NCBI RefSeq assembly: GCF_017308015.1
Contig: NZ_JAFKFW010000011.1
Span: 1 to 64,000 of the forward strand
Length of the DNA stretch: 64,000 bases
Origin: Allobosea sp.
GTDB taxonomy: Bacteria > Pseudomonadota > Alphaproteobacteria > Rhizobiales > Beijerinckiaceae
Direction of reading: 5' to 3'
The notes under the pieces were generated by a model. That model did not search any database and had not been told where the DNA came from. It worked only from the letters and a program-made list of their open reading frames with translations. This document shows, in pieces, positions 52,134 to 60,768 of this stretch (positions within the stretch are counted from its first letter, which is position 1; every line of letters begins with the position of its first letter). The position numbers were made by a program, and so were the translations under genes.

Positions 52134-52156
52134 TTGACTGCCGTTAGGCAAGTCAA
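52134..52156. promoter_or_regulatory. Candidate MarR operator
   Basis: TTGACTGCC, a GTTA centre and GGCAAGTCAA form a nearly perfect inverted repeat with one unpaired base, 13 bases before the marR ATG. TTGACT on the minus-strand side also resembles a -35 hexamer. Position and symmetry are typical of MarR autorepression sites. Confidence 0.6.
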
Positions 52157-52251
52157 GCCAAGCTCGACCAAAGAGATTCCATGCCGATTGATGAGGCGGC
52201 GCCGGGAAGCGCTATGGGGTTCCCGGATGGCGCCAGGAGGAAGGGTCGATC

Positions 52252-52782
52252 ATGCCGCTGCTTGCCGCGAAGAATGCCACTCTGGTCATCATCGACTTCC
52301 AGGCGAAGCTGATGCCGGCGATCCATGACGGTGAGACGGTCTTGCTCAATGCCGGGCGCCTCGCCGAGACGGCGCGCCTGCTCGGCGTGCCCGCGGTCCT
52401 GACCGAACAATATCCGCGCGGCCTCGGCGCGACGGTTCCTGCACTGGCGGGTGTCGCTCCGCCCGTGACCAAGATGAGTTTCGACGCCTGCGCCGAGCCG
52501 GCCTTCCTCGAGGCTGTGGAGGGGGATCGTGAACTAGTGGTCTGCGGCTGCGAGGCGCATGTCTGTGTCGGCCAGACCGTGCTCACCTTGCTGGAGCATC
52601 GCCGCCGCGTCGTGGTGGTCGCCGACGCGATCGGCTCGCGCGTGCCGGAATCGCGGGCGGTCGCATTGAAGCGCATGGCGAACCACGGTGCCGAGATCGT
52701 CACCACCGAGATGGTGCTGTTCGAATGGCTGCGGAGCGCCGAGCATCCGCAGTTCCGGACGGTCTCGAAGCTGATCCGCTAG
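52252..52782 (+). CDS. Isochorismatase-family cysteine hydrolase
   Basis: A 176-residue hydrolase. The catalytic triad is visible: Asp in VIIDFQAKLMPAI (D15), Lys in VTKMSFDA (K74 by count) and Cys in CEAHVCVGQTVL (about 103-105). The short length fits the YcaC-like group; true isochorismatase activity is not implied. The gene is divergent from marR, whose operator lies between them, so MarR may also control it. Confidence 0.87.
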   Translation: MPLLAAKNATLVIIDFQAKLMPAIHDGETVLLNAGRLAETARLLGVPAVLTEQYPRGLGATVPALAGVAPPVTKMSFDACAEPAFLEAVEGDRELVVCGCEAHVCVGQTVLTLLEHRRRVVVVADAIGSRVPESRAVALKRMANHGAEIVTTEMVLFEWLRSAEHPQFRTVSKLIR

Positions 52783-52801
52783 AGCCCTGCGGACGCCGCG
52801 A

Positions 52802-53794
52802 TCAGAGCGGCTTCTTGATCGCCTTTGCGATGACGCCGACGATGCCTTCGCGGAAGAGCAGGACGCAGAGCACGAAGATCACGCCCTGGACGACGGTGAC
52901 CCAGGCACCGAGCGTCGCGAGATAGTTCTGCATCGCGACGATGACGATGGCGCCGACGATCGGGCCGAATACGGTGCCGAGCCCGCCGACCAGCGTCATC
53001 AGCACGACCTCGCCTGACATCGTCCAGTAGACGTCGGTCAGCGACGCCAGCTGGAAGACGATCGCCTTGGTCGCGCCGGCAAGGCCCGCGAGCGTCGCCG
53101 AAAGCACGAAGACCATCAGCTTGTACTGGTTGGCGCGGTAGCCGAGTGAGATCGCGCGGGGCTCGTTGTCGCGGATCGCCTTGCAGACCTGCCCGAAGGG
53201 CGAGTGTATGACGCGGTAGATCAGCAGCAGTCCGCCCATGAAGATGGCGGCGACGAGCCAGTAGAGCGCGCGGTCGTCGGCGAGGCTGACGAGGCCGAGG
53301 AACTTGCCGCGCGGCACCGCCTGGATGCCATCTTCGCCGCCGGTGAAGCGCGGCGTCTGCAGCGAGAAGAAGAACACCATCTGGGCCAGCGCCAGCGTGA
53401 TCATGGCGAAATAGATGCCCTGGCGGCGGATGGCGAGCGCGCCGAAGACGAGACCGAGCACGGCGCCGACGGCGGTGCCGAACAGGATCGCGAGCTCGGG
53501 CGTCAGGCCCCAGTTCTTGGCGGTATAGGCCGACACATAGCTCGCCATGCCGAAATAGGCGGCGTGGCCGAAGGACAGCAGGCCGCCATAGCCGAGCAGG
53601 AGATTGAAGGCGAGCGCGAACAGCGCGAAGCACAGCACCTTCATCACGAAGACGGGGTAGGCGACGAAGGGCGCGATCACGAGCGCCACGGCGATGGCGA
53701 TGAACAGGTTGCGGTGCAGGCGCGCCGTGCTGTCGTCGGTCTCGGCGAGCGTGAGGCCGGTGGCGGCAGCGTCGGTCGAGGCAAGGTCGGTCAT
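52802..53794 (-). CDS. livM: Branched-chain amino acid ABC transporter permease LivM
   Basis: A 330-residue permease with about nine spans. It has the LivM-type segment NLLLGYGGLLSFGHAAYFGMASY, the EAA-like loop QVCKAIRDNEPRAISLGYRANQYKL, and GGLGTVFGPIVGAI. It partners LivH, encoded 19 bases upstream, in a HAAT-family importer for branched-chain amino acids or related amides. It is the last gene of the liv-type operon. Confidence 0.93.
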   Translation of the reverse strand: MTDLASTDAAATGLTLAETDDSTARLHRNLFIAIAVALVIAPFVAYPVFVMKVLCFALFALAFNLLLGYGGLLSFGHAAYFGMASYVSAYTAKNWGLTPELAILFGTAVGAVLGLVFGALAIRRQGIYFAMITLALAQMVFFFSLQTPRFTGGEDGIQAVPRGKFLGLVSLADDRALYWLVAAIFMGGLLLIYRVIHSPFGQVCKAIRDNEPRAISLGYRANQYKLMVFVLSATLAGLAGATKAIVFQLASLTDVYWTMSGEVVLMTLVGGLGTVFGPIVGAIVIVAMQNYLATLGAWVTVVQGVIFVLCVLLFREGIVGVIAKAIKKPL

Positions 53795-53813
53795 GTCGTT
53801 GTCCTTGCTTGCG

Positions 53814-54701
53814 TCAGGCCGTGCGGCCGAACAGGCCGGCGGGCTTCACCAGCAGCACCAGCACCATGATGACGAAGATCACGGTCGCCGCGCCTTCCGG
53901 GTAGAACACCTTGGTCAGGCCCTCGATCAGGCCGAGCGAGAAGCCGGTGATGATCGCGCCCATGATCGAGCCCATGCCGCCGATCACGACGACGGCGAAG
54001 ACGACGATGATCAGGTCGCCGCCCATGTTCGGGTTGACCGAGTAGATCGGTGCGGCGAGCACGCCGGCGAAGGCGGCGAGCGCCACGCCGAAGCCGTAGG
54101 TCAGCGTGACCAGCAGAGGCACGTTGATGCCGAAAGCCTGGGTCAGGGTCGGGTTCTCTGTCGCGGCCCGCAGATAGGCGCCGAGCTTGGTCTTCTCGAT
54201 CAGGAACCAGGTGCCCAGGCAGACCACGAGCGAGGCGACGATCACCCAGGCCCGGTAGTTCGGCAGGAACATGAAGCCGAGATTCTGGCCGCCGGTGAGC
54301 TGCGGCGGGATGGCATAGGGCAGACCGGAGGAGCCGTATTGGTTGCGGAACACGCCCTGGATGATCAGCGCCAGGCCGAAGGTCAGCAGTAAGCCGTAGA
54401 GATGGTCGAGATGGGCGATGCGCTTCAGCAGCAGCCGCTCGACCGCGACGCCGGTCGCGCCGACGATGATCGGCGCCAGCAGCAGCGCTGCCCAGTAGTT
54501 GAGGCCGAGGTAGTTCAGACACATCCAGGCGACGAAGGCGCCCATCATGTACTGCGCGCCATGCGTGAAGTTGATGATGTTGAGCAGCCCGAAGATCACC
54601 GCCAGCCCGAGGCTGAGGATGGCGTAGAACGAGCCGTTGATCAGGCCGAGGAGAACCTGACCGAACAGCGCCTGCGGCGGGACTCCGAGAAGTTCGAACA
54701 T
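53814..54701 (-). CDS. livH: Branched-chain amino acid ABC transporter permease LivH
   Basis: A 295-residue permease with about eight spans. Typical segments are GLINGSFYAILSLGLAVIFGLLNIINFTHGAQYMMGAF in overview and LRAATENPTLTQAFGINVP, plus GGMGSIMGAIITGF. It pairs with LivM downstream. The binding-protein gene lies upstream, separated by a palindromic repeat of about 100 bases. Confidence 0.93.
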   Translation of the reverse strand: MFELLGVPPQALFGQVLLGLINGSFYAILSLGLAVIFGLLNIINFTHGAQYMMGAFVAWMCLNYLGLNYWAALLLAPIIVGATGVAVERLLLKRIAHLDHLYGLLLTFGLALIIQGVFRNQYGSSGLPYAIPPQLTGGQNLGFMFLPNYRAWVIVASLVVCLGTWFLIEKTKLGAYLRAATENPTLTQAFGINVPLLVTLTYGFGVALAAFAGVLAAPIYSVNPNMGGDLIIVVFAVVVIGGMGSIMGAIITGFSLGLIEGLTKVFYPEGAATVIFVIMVLVLLVKPAGLFGRTA

Positions 54702-54744
54702 GCGGGGCTCAGATCATCATGTGGGGCGGGCTCTTGAACCTCTT

Positions 54745-54842
54745 CGTCATCCCGGCCAGGCGAAGCGCAGGGCCGGGATCCATCGTAGAGTTCCGGAGCC
54801 TCCGATGGATCCCGGGTCGACCTGGGGTCGCCCGGGATGACG
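54745..54842. repeat. 98-base palindromic intergenic repeat (copy C)
   Basis: CGTCATCCCGG at the left end faces CCGGGATGACG at the right, and GGGATCCATCG faces CGATGGATCCC within. The whole can fold into a long cruciform. It sits between the binding-protein and livH genes of one operon, where it could stabilise the upstream mRNA or reduce downstream expression. It shares the CGTCAT-CCCGG ends with copies A and B. Confidence 0.75.
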
Positions 54843-54875
54843 GCGGAGGACGTCTGGGCGGCATTCAGCCGCGCG

Positions 54876-56078
54876 TTACTTGACGAGCGAGCAGCCCGTC
54901 TCGGCCAGCGGCTGGAAGGCCTGTTCCGCCGGCAGCACCGAGATCTGCTTGTAGTAGTCCCACGGCCCCTTCGACTCCGAAGGCTTCTTGACCTCGTAAA
55001 GATACATGTCGTGCATCTTGCGGCCGTTCGGGCGGATCGTGCCCTTGCCGAAGAGCGGATCGTCCGTCGGCATTTCCTTCATCTTGGCGACGACGGCGGC
55101 CGCATCCTTGCCCTTGGTCGCCTCGACCGCCTTCAGATAGTGCAGCAGCCCGGAATAGACGCCGGCCTGGACCATGGTCGGCTTCTTGCCGCCGTTGAGC
55201 TTGGCGAAGCGCTCCGACCAGGCGCGGGTCCCGTCATCCTTGTCCCAATAGAAGGATTCGGTCAGGACGAGGCCCTGCGCCGCCTGCAGGCCGAGCGAGT
55301 GCACGTCGGTCAGGAAGACGAGCAGGCCGGCGAGCTTCTGGCCGCCGGCGACGATGCCGAACTCGCCCGCCTGCTTGATCGCGTTGGTCGTGTCGCTGCC
55401 GGCGTTGGCGAGGCCGATGACCTTGGCCTTGGAAGCCTGCGCCTGCAGCAGGAAGGACGAGAAATCGGTGCCCGGGAACGGGGTGCGGACCGCGCCGAGC
55501 ACCTTGCCGCCGTTCTTGATGACGGTAGCGCTGGCGTCGCGCTCCAACGCGTGGCCGAAGGCGTAGTCCGCGGTCAGGAAGAACCAGGTGTCACCGCCGG
55601 CCTTCACCATGGCGCCGCCGGTGCCCTGCGCCAGGGCGTAGGTGTCATAGGTCCAGTGGATGGTGTTGGGGCTGCAGGCCTTGCCGGTGAGGTCCGAGGT
55701 GCCGGCGCCCGAGTTGATATGGACCTTGTTCTTCTCCTTGGTGATCTGGCTCACCGCCAGCGCGACCGAGGAGGTCGGAACGTCGAGGATCAGGTCGACG
55801 CCGTCCTGGTCGTACCATTGCCGGGCGATGGTCGAGCCGACATCGGGCTTGTTCTGGTGGTCGGCCGAAACGATCTCGACCTTGATGCCCTTGTCGGCCG
55901 CCTTGAAGTCCTCGACCGCCATGCGCGCCGCGATCACCGAGCCTTCGCCGGCAAGGTCGGCATAGAGGCCTGAGCGGTCGTTCAGAACGCCGGCCTTGAC
56001 CGTGATCTGCTGGGCGAGCGCCGGGGCCGCCATCAGGGCCGCGAGCGCCGTGGTCGCGAGAATCGTCTTAAGCTTCAT
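54876..56078 (-). CDS. Branched-chain amino acid-type ABC substrate-binding protein
   Basis: A 400-residue Peripla_BP_6 protein with a Sec signal peptide at about 1-22 (LAALMAAPALAQ). It begins ITVKAGVLNDRSGLYADLAG, the ligand-lobe motif, and has GTSDLTGKACSPNTIHWTYDTYALA. The family binds leucine-like amino acids, but also amides and aromatic acids, so the ligand is open. It is encoded in the middle of the operon after livG and livF and before livH and livM. Confidence 0.92.
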   Translation of the reverse strand: MKLKTILATTALAALMAAPALAQQITVKAGVLNDRSGLYADLAGEGSVIAARMAVEDFKAADKGIKVEIVSADHQNKPDVGSTIARQWYDQDGVDLILDVPTSSVALAVSQITKEKNKVHINSGAGTSDLTGKACSPNTIHWTYDTYALAQGTGGAMVKAGGDTWFFLTADYAFGHALERDASATVIKNGGKVLGAVRTPFPGTDFSSFLLQAQASKAKVIGLANAGSDTTNAIKQAGEFGIVAGGQKLAGLLVFLTDVHSLGLQAAQGLVLTESFYWDKDDGTRAWSERFAKLNGGKKPTMVQAGVYSGLLHYLKAVEATKGKDAAAVVAKMKEMPTDDPLFGKGTIRPNGRKMHDMYLYEVKKPSESKGPWDYYKQISVLPAEQAFQPLAETGCSLVK

Positions 56079-56138
56079 GATCGTTCTCCCTCTGTTGATG
56101 CCGGGCGAGCCGGTATTGTTCTGGTGGATCGCGCTGCT

Positions 56139-56885
56139 TCAGACGCCGAGATAGCGATGCAGCTTGTCGATATTGGCGTCGAGCTCGGCATTCGGGATCA
56201 TGTCGATCACCTTGCCTTGCTCGACCACATAGTGCCGGTCTGCGACCGTCTGGGCGAAGCGGAAGTTCTGCTCGACCAGGATGATGGTGAAGCCGTCCTG
56301 CTTCAGCTTCGCGATGGTGCGGCCGATCTGCTCGATGATCACCGGCGCCAGGCCCTCGGTCGGCTCGTCGAGTAGGAGCAGATGCGCGCCGGTGCGCAGG
56401 ATGCGGCCGATCGCCAGCATCTGCTGCTCGCCGCCGGAGAGCTTGGTGCCCTGGCTCTTCAGGCGCTCCTTGATATTGGGGAACAGCGTGAAGATCGCGT
56501 CGAGCGAAAGTCCGCCGGGCCGGACCTGCGGCGGCAGCATCAGGTTCTCCTCGACCGAGAGCGAGGAATAGATGCCGCGCTCCTCCGGCACGAAGCCGAT
56601 GCCGAGTCTTGCAATGGCCCGAGAGGGCAGGGCGATCGTCTCCTTGCCTTCCAGCAGGACCGAGCCCTTGCGCTTGCCGATCACGCCCATGATCGACTTC
56701 AGCGTCGTGCTCTTGCCGGCGCCGTTGCGGCCGAGCAGCGTCACGACCTCGCCGGGCGCCACGTCGAAATCGATGCCGTGCAGGACATGGCTTTCGCCAT
56801 ACCAGGCCTCGAGCCCGCGCACCGCGAGCAGCGGTGCGGTGCCGGCGGCAGCGGCCGGCATCTTCAGGGCTTCAGTGGTGGCCAT
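56139..56885 (-). CDS. livF: Branched-chain amino acid ABC transporter ATP-binding protein LivF
   Basis: A 248-residue ATPase with Walker A GRNGAGKST, the LivF-type VPEERGIYSSLSVEENL, signature LSGGEQQM and Walker B LLLLDEPTEGLAP. It forms the ATPase pair with LivG. Its start lies inside the end of livG (14-base overlap). Confidence 0.94.
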   Translation of the reverse strand: MATTEALKMPAAAAGTAPLLAVRGLEAWYGESHVLHGIDFDVAPGEVVTLLGRNGAGKSTTLKSIMGVIGKRKGSVLLEGKETIALPSRAIARLGIGFVPEERGIYSSLSVEENLMLPPQVRPGGLSLDAIFTLFPNIKERLKSQGTKLSGGEQQMLAIGRILRTGAHLLLLDEPTEGLAPVIIEQIGRTIAKLKQDGFTIILVEQNFRFAQTVADRHYVVEQGKVIDMIPNAELDANIDKLHRYLGV

Positions 56886-57642
56886 GTCCGCCTCCCGAGC
56901 CGATATAGGCCTCGACCACGCGCGGATCCTTCGAGACGGTGGCGTAGTCGCCTTCCGCCAGCACCTGGCCGCGCGCCAGCACGGTGATGCGGTCCGAGAG
57001 CGAGGCCACGACGGAGAGATTGTGCTCGACCATCAGGATCGTGCGGTTGGCAGAGATCTTGCGGATCAGCGCGGCGATGCGCTCGACATCCTCGCGGCCC
57101 ATGCCGGCCATCGGCTCGTCGAGCAGGAGCATTTCGGGGTCGAGCGCCAGCGTCGTCGCGATCTCCAGCGCGCGCTTGCGGCCGTAGGAGAGTTCGCCTG
57201 CGGTCAGCCCGAGGAACGAGGTCAGGCCGACCGCATCGACCAGGGCCGCCGCTTCGGCATCGAGTTCCTTGAGCGATCGCTCGGATCGCCAGAAGTCGAA
57301 CGAATCGCCGCGCTTGCGCCGTTGCAGCGCGATGCGGACATTGGTCAGAACCGAGAGCTGGGGGAACACGGCCGAGATCTGGAAGGATCGGACCAGCCCG
57401 AGCCTGGCGATCTCCGCCGGCTTCTCGCGGGTGATGTCGCGGCCATTGTAGACGATCGAGCCGCGCGTTGGCGCGAGGAACTTGGTCAAGAGATTGAAGC
57501 AGGTCGTCTTGCCGGCCCCGTTCGGTCCGATCAGGGCGTGAATAGACCCGCGGCGCACGCTGAGGTCGACGCCATTAACAGCTGTAAAGCCGGCAAATTC
57601 TTTGGTAAGACCTGATGTCGAAAGAATAGTATCCTCAGGCAT
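56872..57642 (-). CDS. livG: Branched-chain amino acid ABC transporter ATP-binding protein LivG
   Basis: A 256-residue ATPase, first gene of the operon. Walker A GPNGAGKTTCFNLLT, GLVRSFQISAVFPQLSVLTNVRIALQ, the signature LSYGRKRALEIA, where the usual LSGGQ is replaced as in LivG proteins, and Walker B MLLLDEPMAGM. Its promoter should lie in the 400-base divergent region shared with the caspase-like gene. Confidence 0.94.
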   Translation of the reverse strand: MPEDTILSTSGLTKEFAGFTAVNGVDLSVRRGSIHALIGPNGAGKTTCFNLLTKFLAPTRGSIVYNGRDITREKPAEIARLGLVRSFQISAVFPQLSVLTNVRIALQRRKRGDSFDFWRSERSLKELDAEAAALVDAVGLTSFLGLTAGELSYGRKRALEIATTLALDPEMLLLDEPMAGMGREDVERIAALIRKISANRTILMVEHNLSVVASLSDRITVLARGQVLAEGDYATVSKDPRVVEAYIGSGGGHGHH

Positions 57643-58043
57643 GCCGGTTGCCAGCCTTCATCAGCTTTATCTTTCTTCTTTGAGCGGTTCCCCTTGCATG
57701 GCATGCTGCACCGCGCTCCGAGCATAAGTCAACGCTGGCAGGCTTCAAATCGGTGTTGGCAGACGCGCACTCATCCCTTCGTCTTATGTCGCGCATCTCA
57801 TGCGTTCGGAGGATGCGGATACCGCCATACCGGCTCGATGCTCGCGGTCCGGCGCGCGACAGGGGAGCGGATTTGAACCGGCGCCACGGTTCGCGCGACC
57901 AAGGGATGTTCCGGTTTACCGCCGGAGCGTGTTGCGGTAGAAAAGGCGGCTGGCTTTCATCCATATTGCTGCCTTGTTTTTTGATCGTGCGCTGCGCCGA
58001 CCGTTGCGGGCGGGCAGCCGATTGCCGAATTGGGGAGATTGTC
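57643..58043. other. 401-base divergent intergenic region
   Basis: Separates livG (minus) from the caspase-like gene (plus) and so must carry both promoters. The AT-richest parts are 57660-57690 and 57965-57985. A short stem TCCGG...CCGGA lies near 57910. A minus-strand GGTTCAAATCC at about 57868-57878 resembles a tRNA T-loop but cannot be extended into a tRNA fold. No ORF with good codon use is seen before the GTG at 58044. Confidence 0.5.
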
Positions 58044-59690
58044 GTGAGCTTCGCGTCTCTGGTTTCAGGGTTCCGTGCCCGAATGGCTGTCGCCTTTGCG
58101 CTGGTGCTCTCAGCGGTGGCGCTTGCCTCTCCTGGCTCTGCTGCCGTGCCCGAGCGGCGGGTCGCGCTCGTCATCGGCAACAGCGCCTATACGGCGGTGC
58201 CGCCGCTCGCCAATCCGCAGCGGGATGCCAAGGGGATCTCGGCAGCGTTGAAGCGCCTCGGCTTCGATGTCGTGGAAGGCTATGACCTCAAGATGGACGA
58301 GATGACGGGCATCGTGCGCGAGTTCGCGCAGAAGCTCGACGGCGCCAAGGCCGGTCTCGTCTACTATGCCGGCCACGGCATCGCCGTCGGCGACGAGAAC
58401 TATCTCATCCCCGTCGACGCCTCGCTGCGCTCCGAAGCCGATCTCGATTTCCGGGCGGTGAACGTCCAGCTCGTGCTGCGCCAGATGCAGCGCGACGAGC
58501 GCGTCAATATCGTGATTCTCGACGCCTGCCGGGACAACCCTTTCGCCGCCCAGCTTGCCGCCAAGTCGCGTGCCGTCACCCGCGGCCTGACCGCGATCGA
58601 GACGCAGTCCGCCTCCGGTATCCTGATCGCCTTCGCCACCGATCCGCGCGCCACGGCGCTCGACGGCGAGCGCGACGGCAACAGCCCCTTCACCAGCGCA
58701 TTACTCAAGCATATCGAAACGCCCGAGGTGTCGATCACCACGGTGATGGACCGCGTGCGTGCCGATGTCTGGGAGAGCACCGGCAAGAAACAGAAGCCCT
58801 GGACCAATTCATCGATCATCGGCGAGTTCAAGATGAACCCGACGCTGAAGCTCGCAGCCGTCGATCCGGGCGTGGCCGCCACCAAGACCATCGACGCCGC
58901 CGTGCCGATGCCGGCCATGCCGGCGGCCCCCTCGCTCGATCGTGCCCAGATCGATATCAAGACCTGGGAAGTGGCGGAGCGCGGCAATTCCGCTGCCGAT
59001 TATCGTGCCTATCTCGACGCCTTCCCGTCGGGCCAGTTCGCGACCTTCGCCCGCAACCGCCTCGCCAGCCTCGAAGCGGCGAAGCCGGCCGCCGGCTTCC
59101 TCGCCACGCCTCCCGGCGTCAACGACGAGGCGCTCAAGAAGGAGATCGGGACAGCGCAGACCGAGACCGCGATGAAGCTCGAGGCCAAGGACCGTCGCGA
59201 GGTGCAGGCCCGCCTGCGCGTCAGCGGCTTCCAGCCCGGCAAGGCTGCCGCGACCTTCGGCCCGAGCCATCGCAAGGCGATCCAGGCCTGGCAGAAATCG
59301 CGCAGCATTCCGGAGACCGGCTTCCTGACGGCGATGCAGGTCAGCGCGCTGCGCGCCCAGAGCGAGACCGCCTATCAGGCCGTCCTCGCCGAGGAAAAGG
59401 CTGCTGCCGAGAAGAAGCGCAGCACCAAGTCGGCCGGAGAAGGCAAGGCTGCCACTCGGAATGTGAGCTCCTATGAGGGCGACGAGATGTATCGGCGAGA
59501 CCTCGCTCGCGAGCGCGGCGAGACCTATCAGGGAACGACGACGCCGCGCCGCGGCACGACCAGCACCGGCTATCAGGGCCGCGTCCGGACGCGTGAAGGC
59601 GATGCCGGCGACAGCGCTGGCGCCGCGATCTTCGGCGGTATCGTCGGCGGTGTGCTGGGTGGCGCGATCGGCGGCGGCTTCCGGCGCTGA
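58044..59690 (+). CDS. Secreted caspase-family (C14) protein with a peptidoglycan-binding-like domain
   Basis: About 548 residues. A signal peptide covers 1-34. The caspase-like domain (about 38-265) begins RRVALVIGNSAY and has the catalytic dyad H111 (YYAGHG) and C162 (ILDACRDNPF). A helical repeat-like segment with WEVAERGNSAADYRAYLDAFP in part (308-328) follows, then a PG-binding-1-like domain (about 385-437, VQARLRVSGFQPG) and a glycine-zipper tail (AAIFGGIVGGVLGGAIGGG). GTG 58044 follows GGGGAGATT; ATG 58083 is the alternative. Probably periplasmic. The biological role is unknown. Confidence 0.87.
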   Translation: MSFASLVSGFRARMAVAFALVLSAVALASPGSAAVPERRVALVIGNSAYTAVPPLANPQRDAKGISAALKRLGFDVVEGYDLKMDEMTGIVREFAQKLDGAKAGLVYYAGHGIAVGDENYLIPVDASLRSEADLDFRAVNVQLVLRQMQRDERVNIVILDACRDNPFAAQLAAKSRAVTRGLTAIETQSASGILIAFATDPRATALDGERDGNSPFTSALLKHIETPEVSITTVMDRVRADVWESTGKKQKPWTNSSIIGEFKMNPTLKLAAVDPGVAATKTIDAAVPMPAMPAAPSLDRAQIDIKTWEVAERGNSAADYRAYLDAFPSGQFATFARNRLASLEAAKPAAGFLATPPGVNDEALKKEIGTAQTETAMKLEAKDRREVQARLRVSGFQPGKAAATFGPSHRKAIQAWQKSRSIPETGFLTAMQVSALRAQSETAYQAVLAEEKAAAEKKRSTKSAGEGKAATRNVSSYEGDEMYRRDLARERGETYQGTTTPRRGTTSTGYQGRVRTREGDAGDSAGAAIFGGIVGGVLGGAIGGGFRR

Positions 59691-59718
59691 CGGAACGCTC
59701 CCTGCTTCCATGACGTGG

Positions 59719-59746
59719 AAGGCCGGCCTTCGGGCCGGCCTTTTCT
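59719..59746 (+). terminator. Rho-independent terminator of the caspase-like gene
   Basis: AAGGCCGGCC and GGCCGGCCTT form a perfect stem with a stable TTCG loop, followed by TTCTT. It lies 28 bases after the stop at 59690 and just before the convergent lysR stop. Confidence 0.85.
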
Positions 59747-59749
59747 TGT

Positions 59750-60673
59750 TCAGCCGCCGCGGGGCCACGGTTCGGCGCAGAGCCGTTTCAGGGCCGACGC
59801 GAAACTGCGCGCGGCCGGGCCGAGCGGTGCGTCCAGCCGGTGCCCGATATAGGCCTCGGCCGGTAATGCGCCGTGCCGGCCGAGCACGCCTGTCTCGACG
59901 CGAACCAGCCGGCCGCTGGCGATATCCTCCGCGGCCAGCCAGCCCGGCAGCCGGCCCCAGCCGAGTCCTGCCCGGATCATCGCATGCTTGATGTCCTGCC
60001 CGCCGACCCGGCAGGTCCGCGGCGAGATCACGCCGATGTCGCGCCCGTCGGTTAGCGGCGAGCGGTCAAACTGGACGATCTGGAGATGATCGGCGAGCGT
60101 GGCGGCATCGAGAACCCGCTGGCGTGTCTGCGCCAGCGGATGGGAAGGGGCCGTAACCGCGATCATCTCGATCGACGTCAGTGCCTCGATCGCGATGCGC
60201 GCGTCGCGAAAGCTCTCGCCGACGATGACCGAGACCTGGCTGCGCTGCTCCAGCAGCGCTGTGATCGGGCCGCCCAGCGCCTCGGCAGAGAGCCGGATCG
60301 CGACCGACGGGAAGACCACGCTCATCTCGGCCAGCGCCGCGCCGACCAGCAGGGGCGGAAACAGCACGTCGACCGTCAGCGACAGTTCCAGCTCGACGCC
60401 TTCACGCAGCCCCCGCGCCCGTGCCCGCATGGCATCGACGCGCAGCAGCACGTCGCGAACATTGGCGAGGAGCGCCCGGCCTTCCGGTGTCGGCACCGGC
60501 CGATGGCCTGAGCGGTCGAAGAGGCTGATGCCGAGTTCCCTCTCCAGCTTGGCGATGGCATGGCTCACCGCCGATTGCACGCGGCCGAGCTCCTTGGCGG
60601 CGGCGCGGAAGCTGCCGCTGTCGCAGACCGCCCGGAACATGCGCATCTGGTCGAGGGAGAGATTGTCGAGCAT
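59750..60673 (-). CDS. LysR-family transcriptional regulator
   Basis: A 307-residue LysR-type regulator with the N-terminal HTH (LSLDQMRMFRAVCDSGSFRAAAKELG in overview, then VQSAVSHAIAKLE) and an effector domain. It is divergent from an MFS transporter gene with a 95-base gap, so that transporter is its probable target. A perfect LysR box overlaps its own start, suggesting autorepression. ATG 60685 four codons upstream is the alternative start. Confidence 0.9.
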   Translation of the reverse strand: MLDNLSLDQMRMFRAVCDSGSFRAAAKELGRVQSAVSHAIAKLERELGISLFDRSGHRPVPTPEGRALLANVRDVLLRVDAMRARARGLREGVELELSLTVDVLFPPLLVGAALAEMSVVFPSVAIRLSAEALGGPITALLEQRSQVSVIVGESFRDARIAIEALTSIEMIAVTAPSHPLAQTRQRVLDAATLADHLQIVQFDRSPLTDGRDIGVISPRTCRVGGQDIKHAMIRAGLGWGRLPGWLAAEDIASGRLVRVETGVLGRHGALPAEAYIGHRLDAPLGPAARSFASALKRLCAEPWPRGG

Positions 60674-60692
60674 GATCGATATCATAGATCAT
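60672..60692. promoter_or_regulatory. LysR-type box between lysR and the MFS gene
   Basis: ATGATC-N9-GATCAT, a perfect 6+6 inverted repeat that contains the T-N11-A signature of LysR-binding sites. It overlaps the start codon region of the divergent lysR gene and lies about 77 bases before the MFS start. Confidence 0.65.
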
Positions 60693-60768
60693 CTCGGTGA
60701 GAATTATCTCTCTTCTGTCGATTGGCGGGGTGGTGCATCACAGGGCCCGGGCAACGAGGTGATGCGTC

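Noticed and set aside
57850-57890. Minus-strand GGTTCAAATCC resembling a tRNA T-loop
   Set aside because: Only about three stem pairs can form around it, no acceptor stem or CCA end matches, and no anticodon arm is found at the expected distance.
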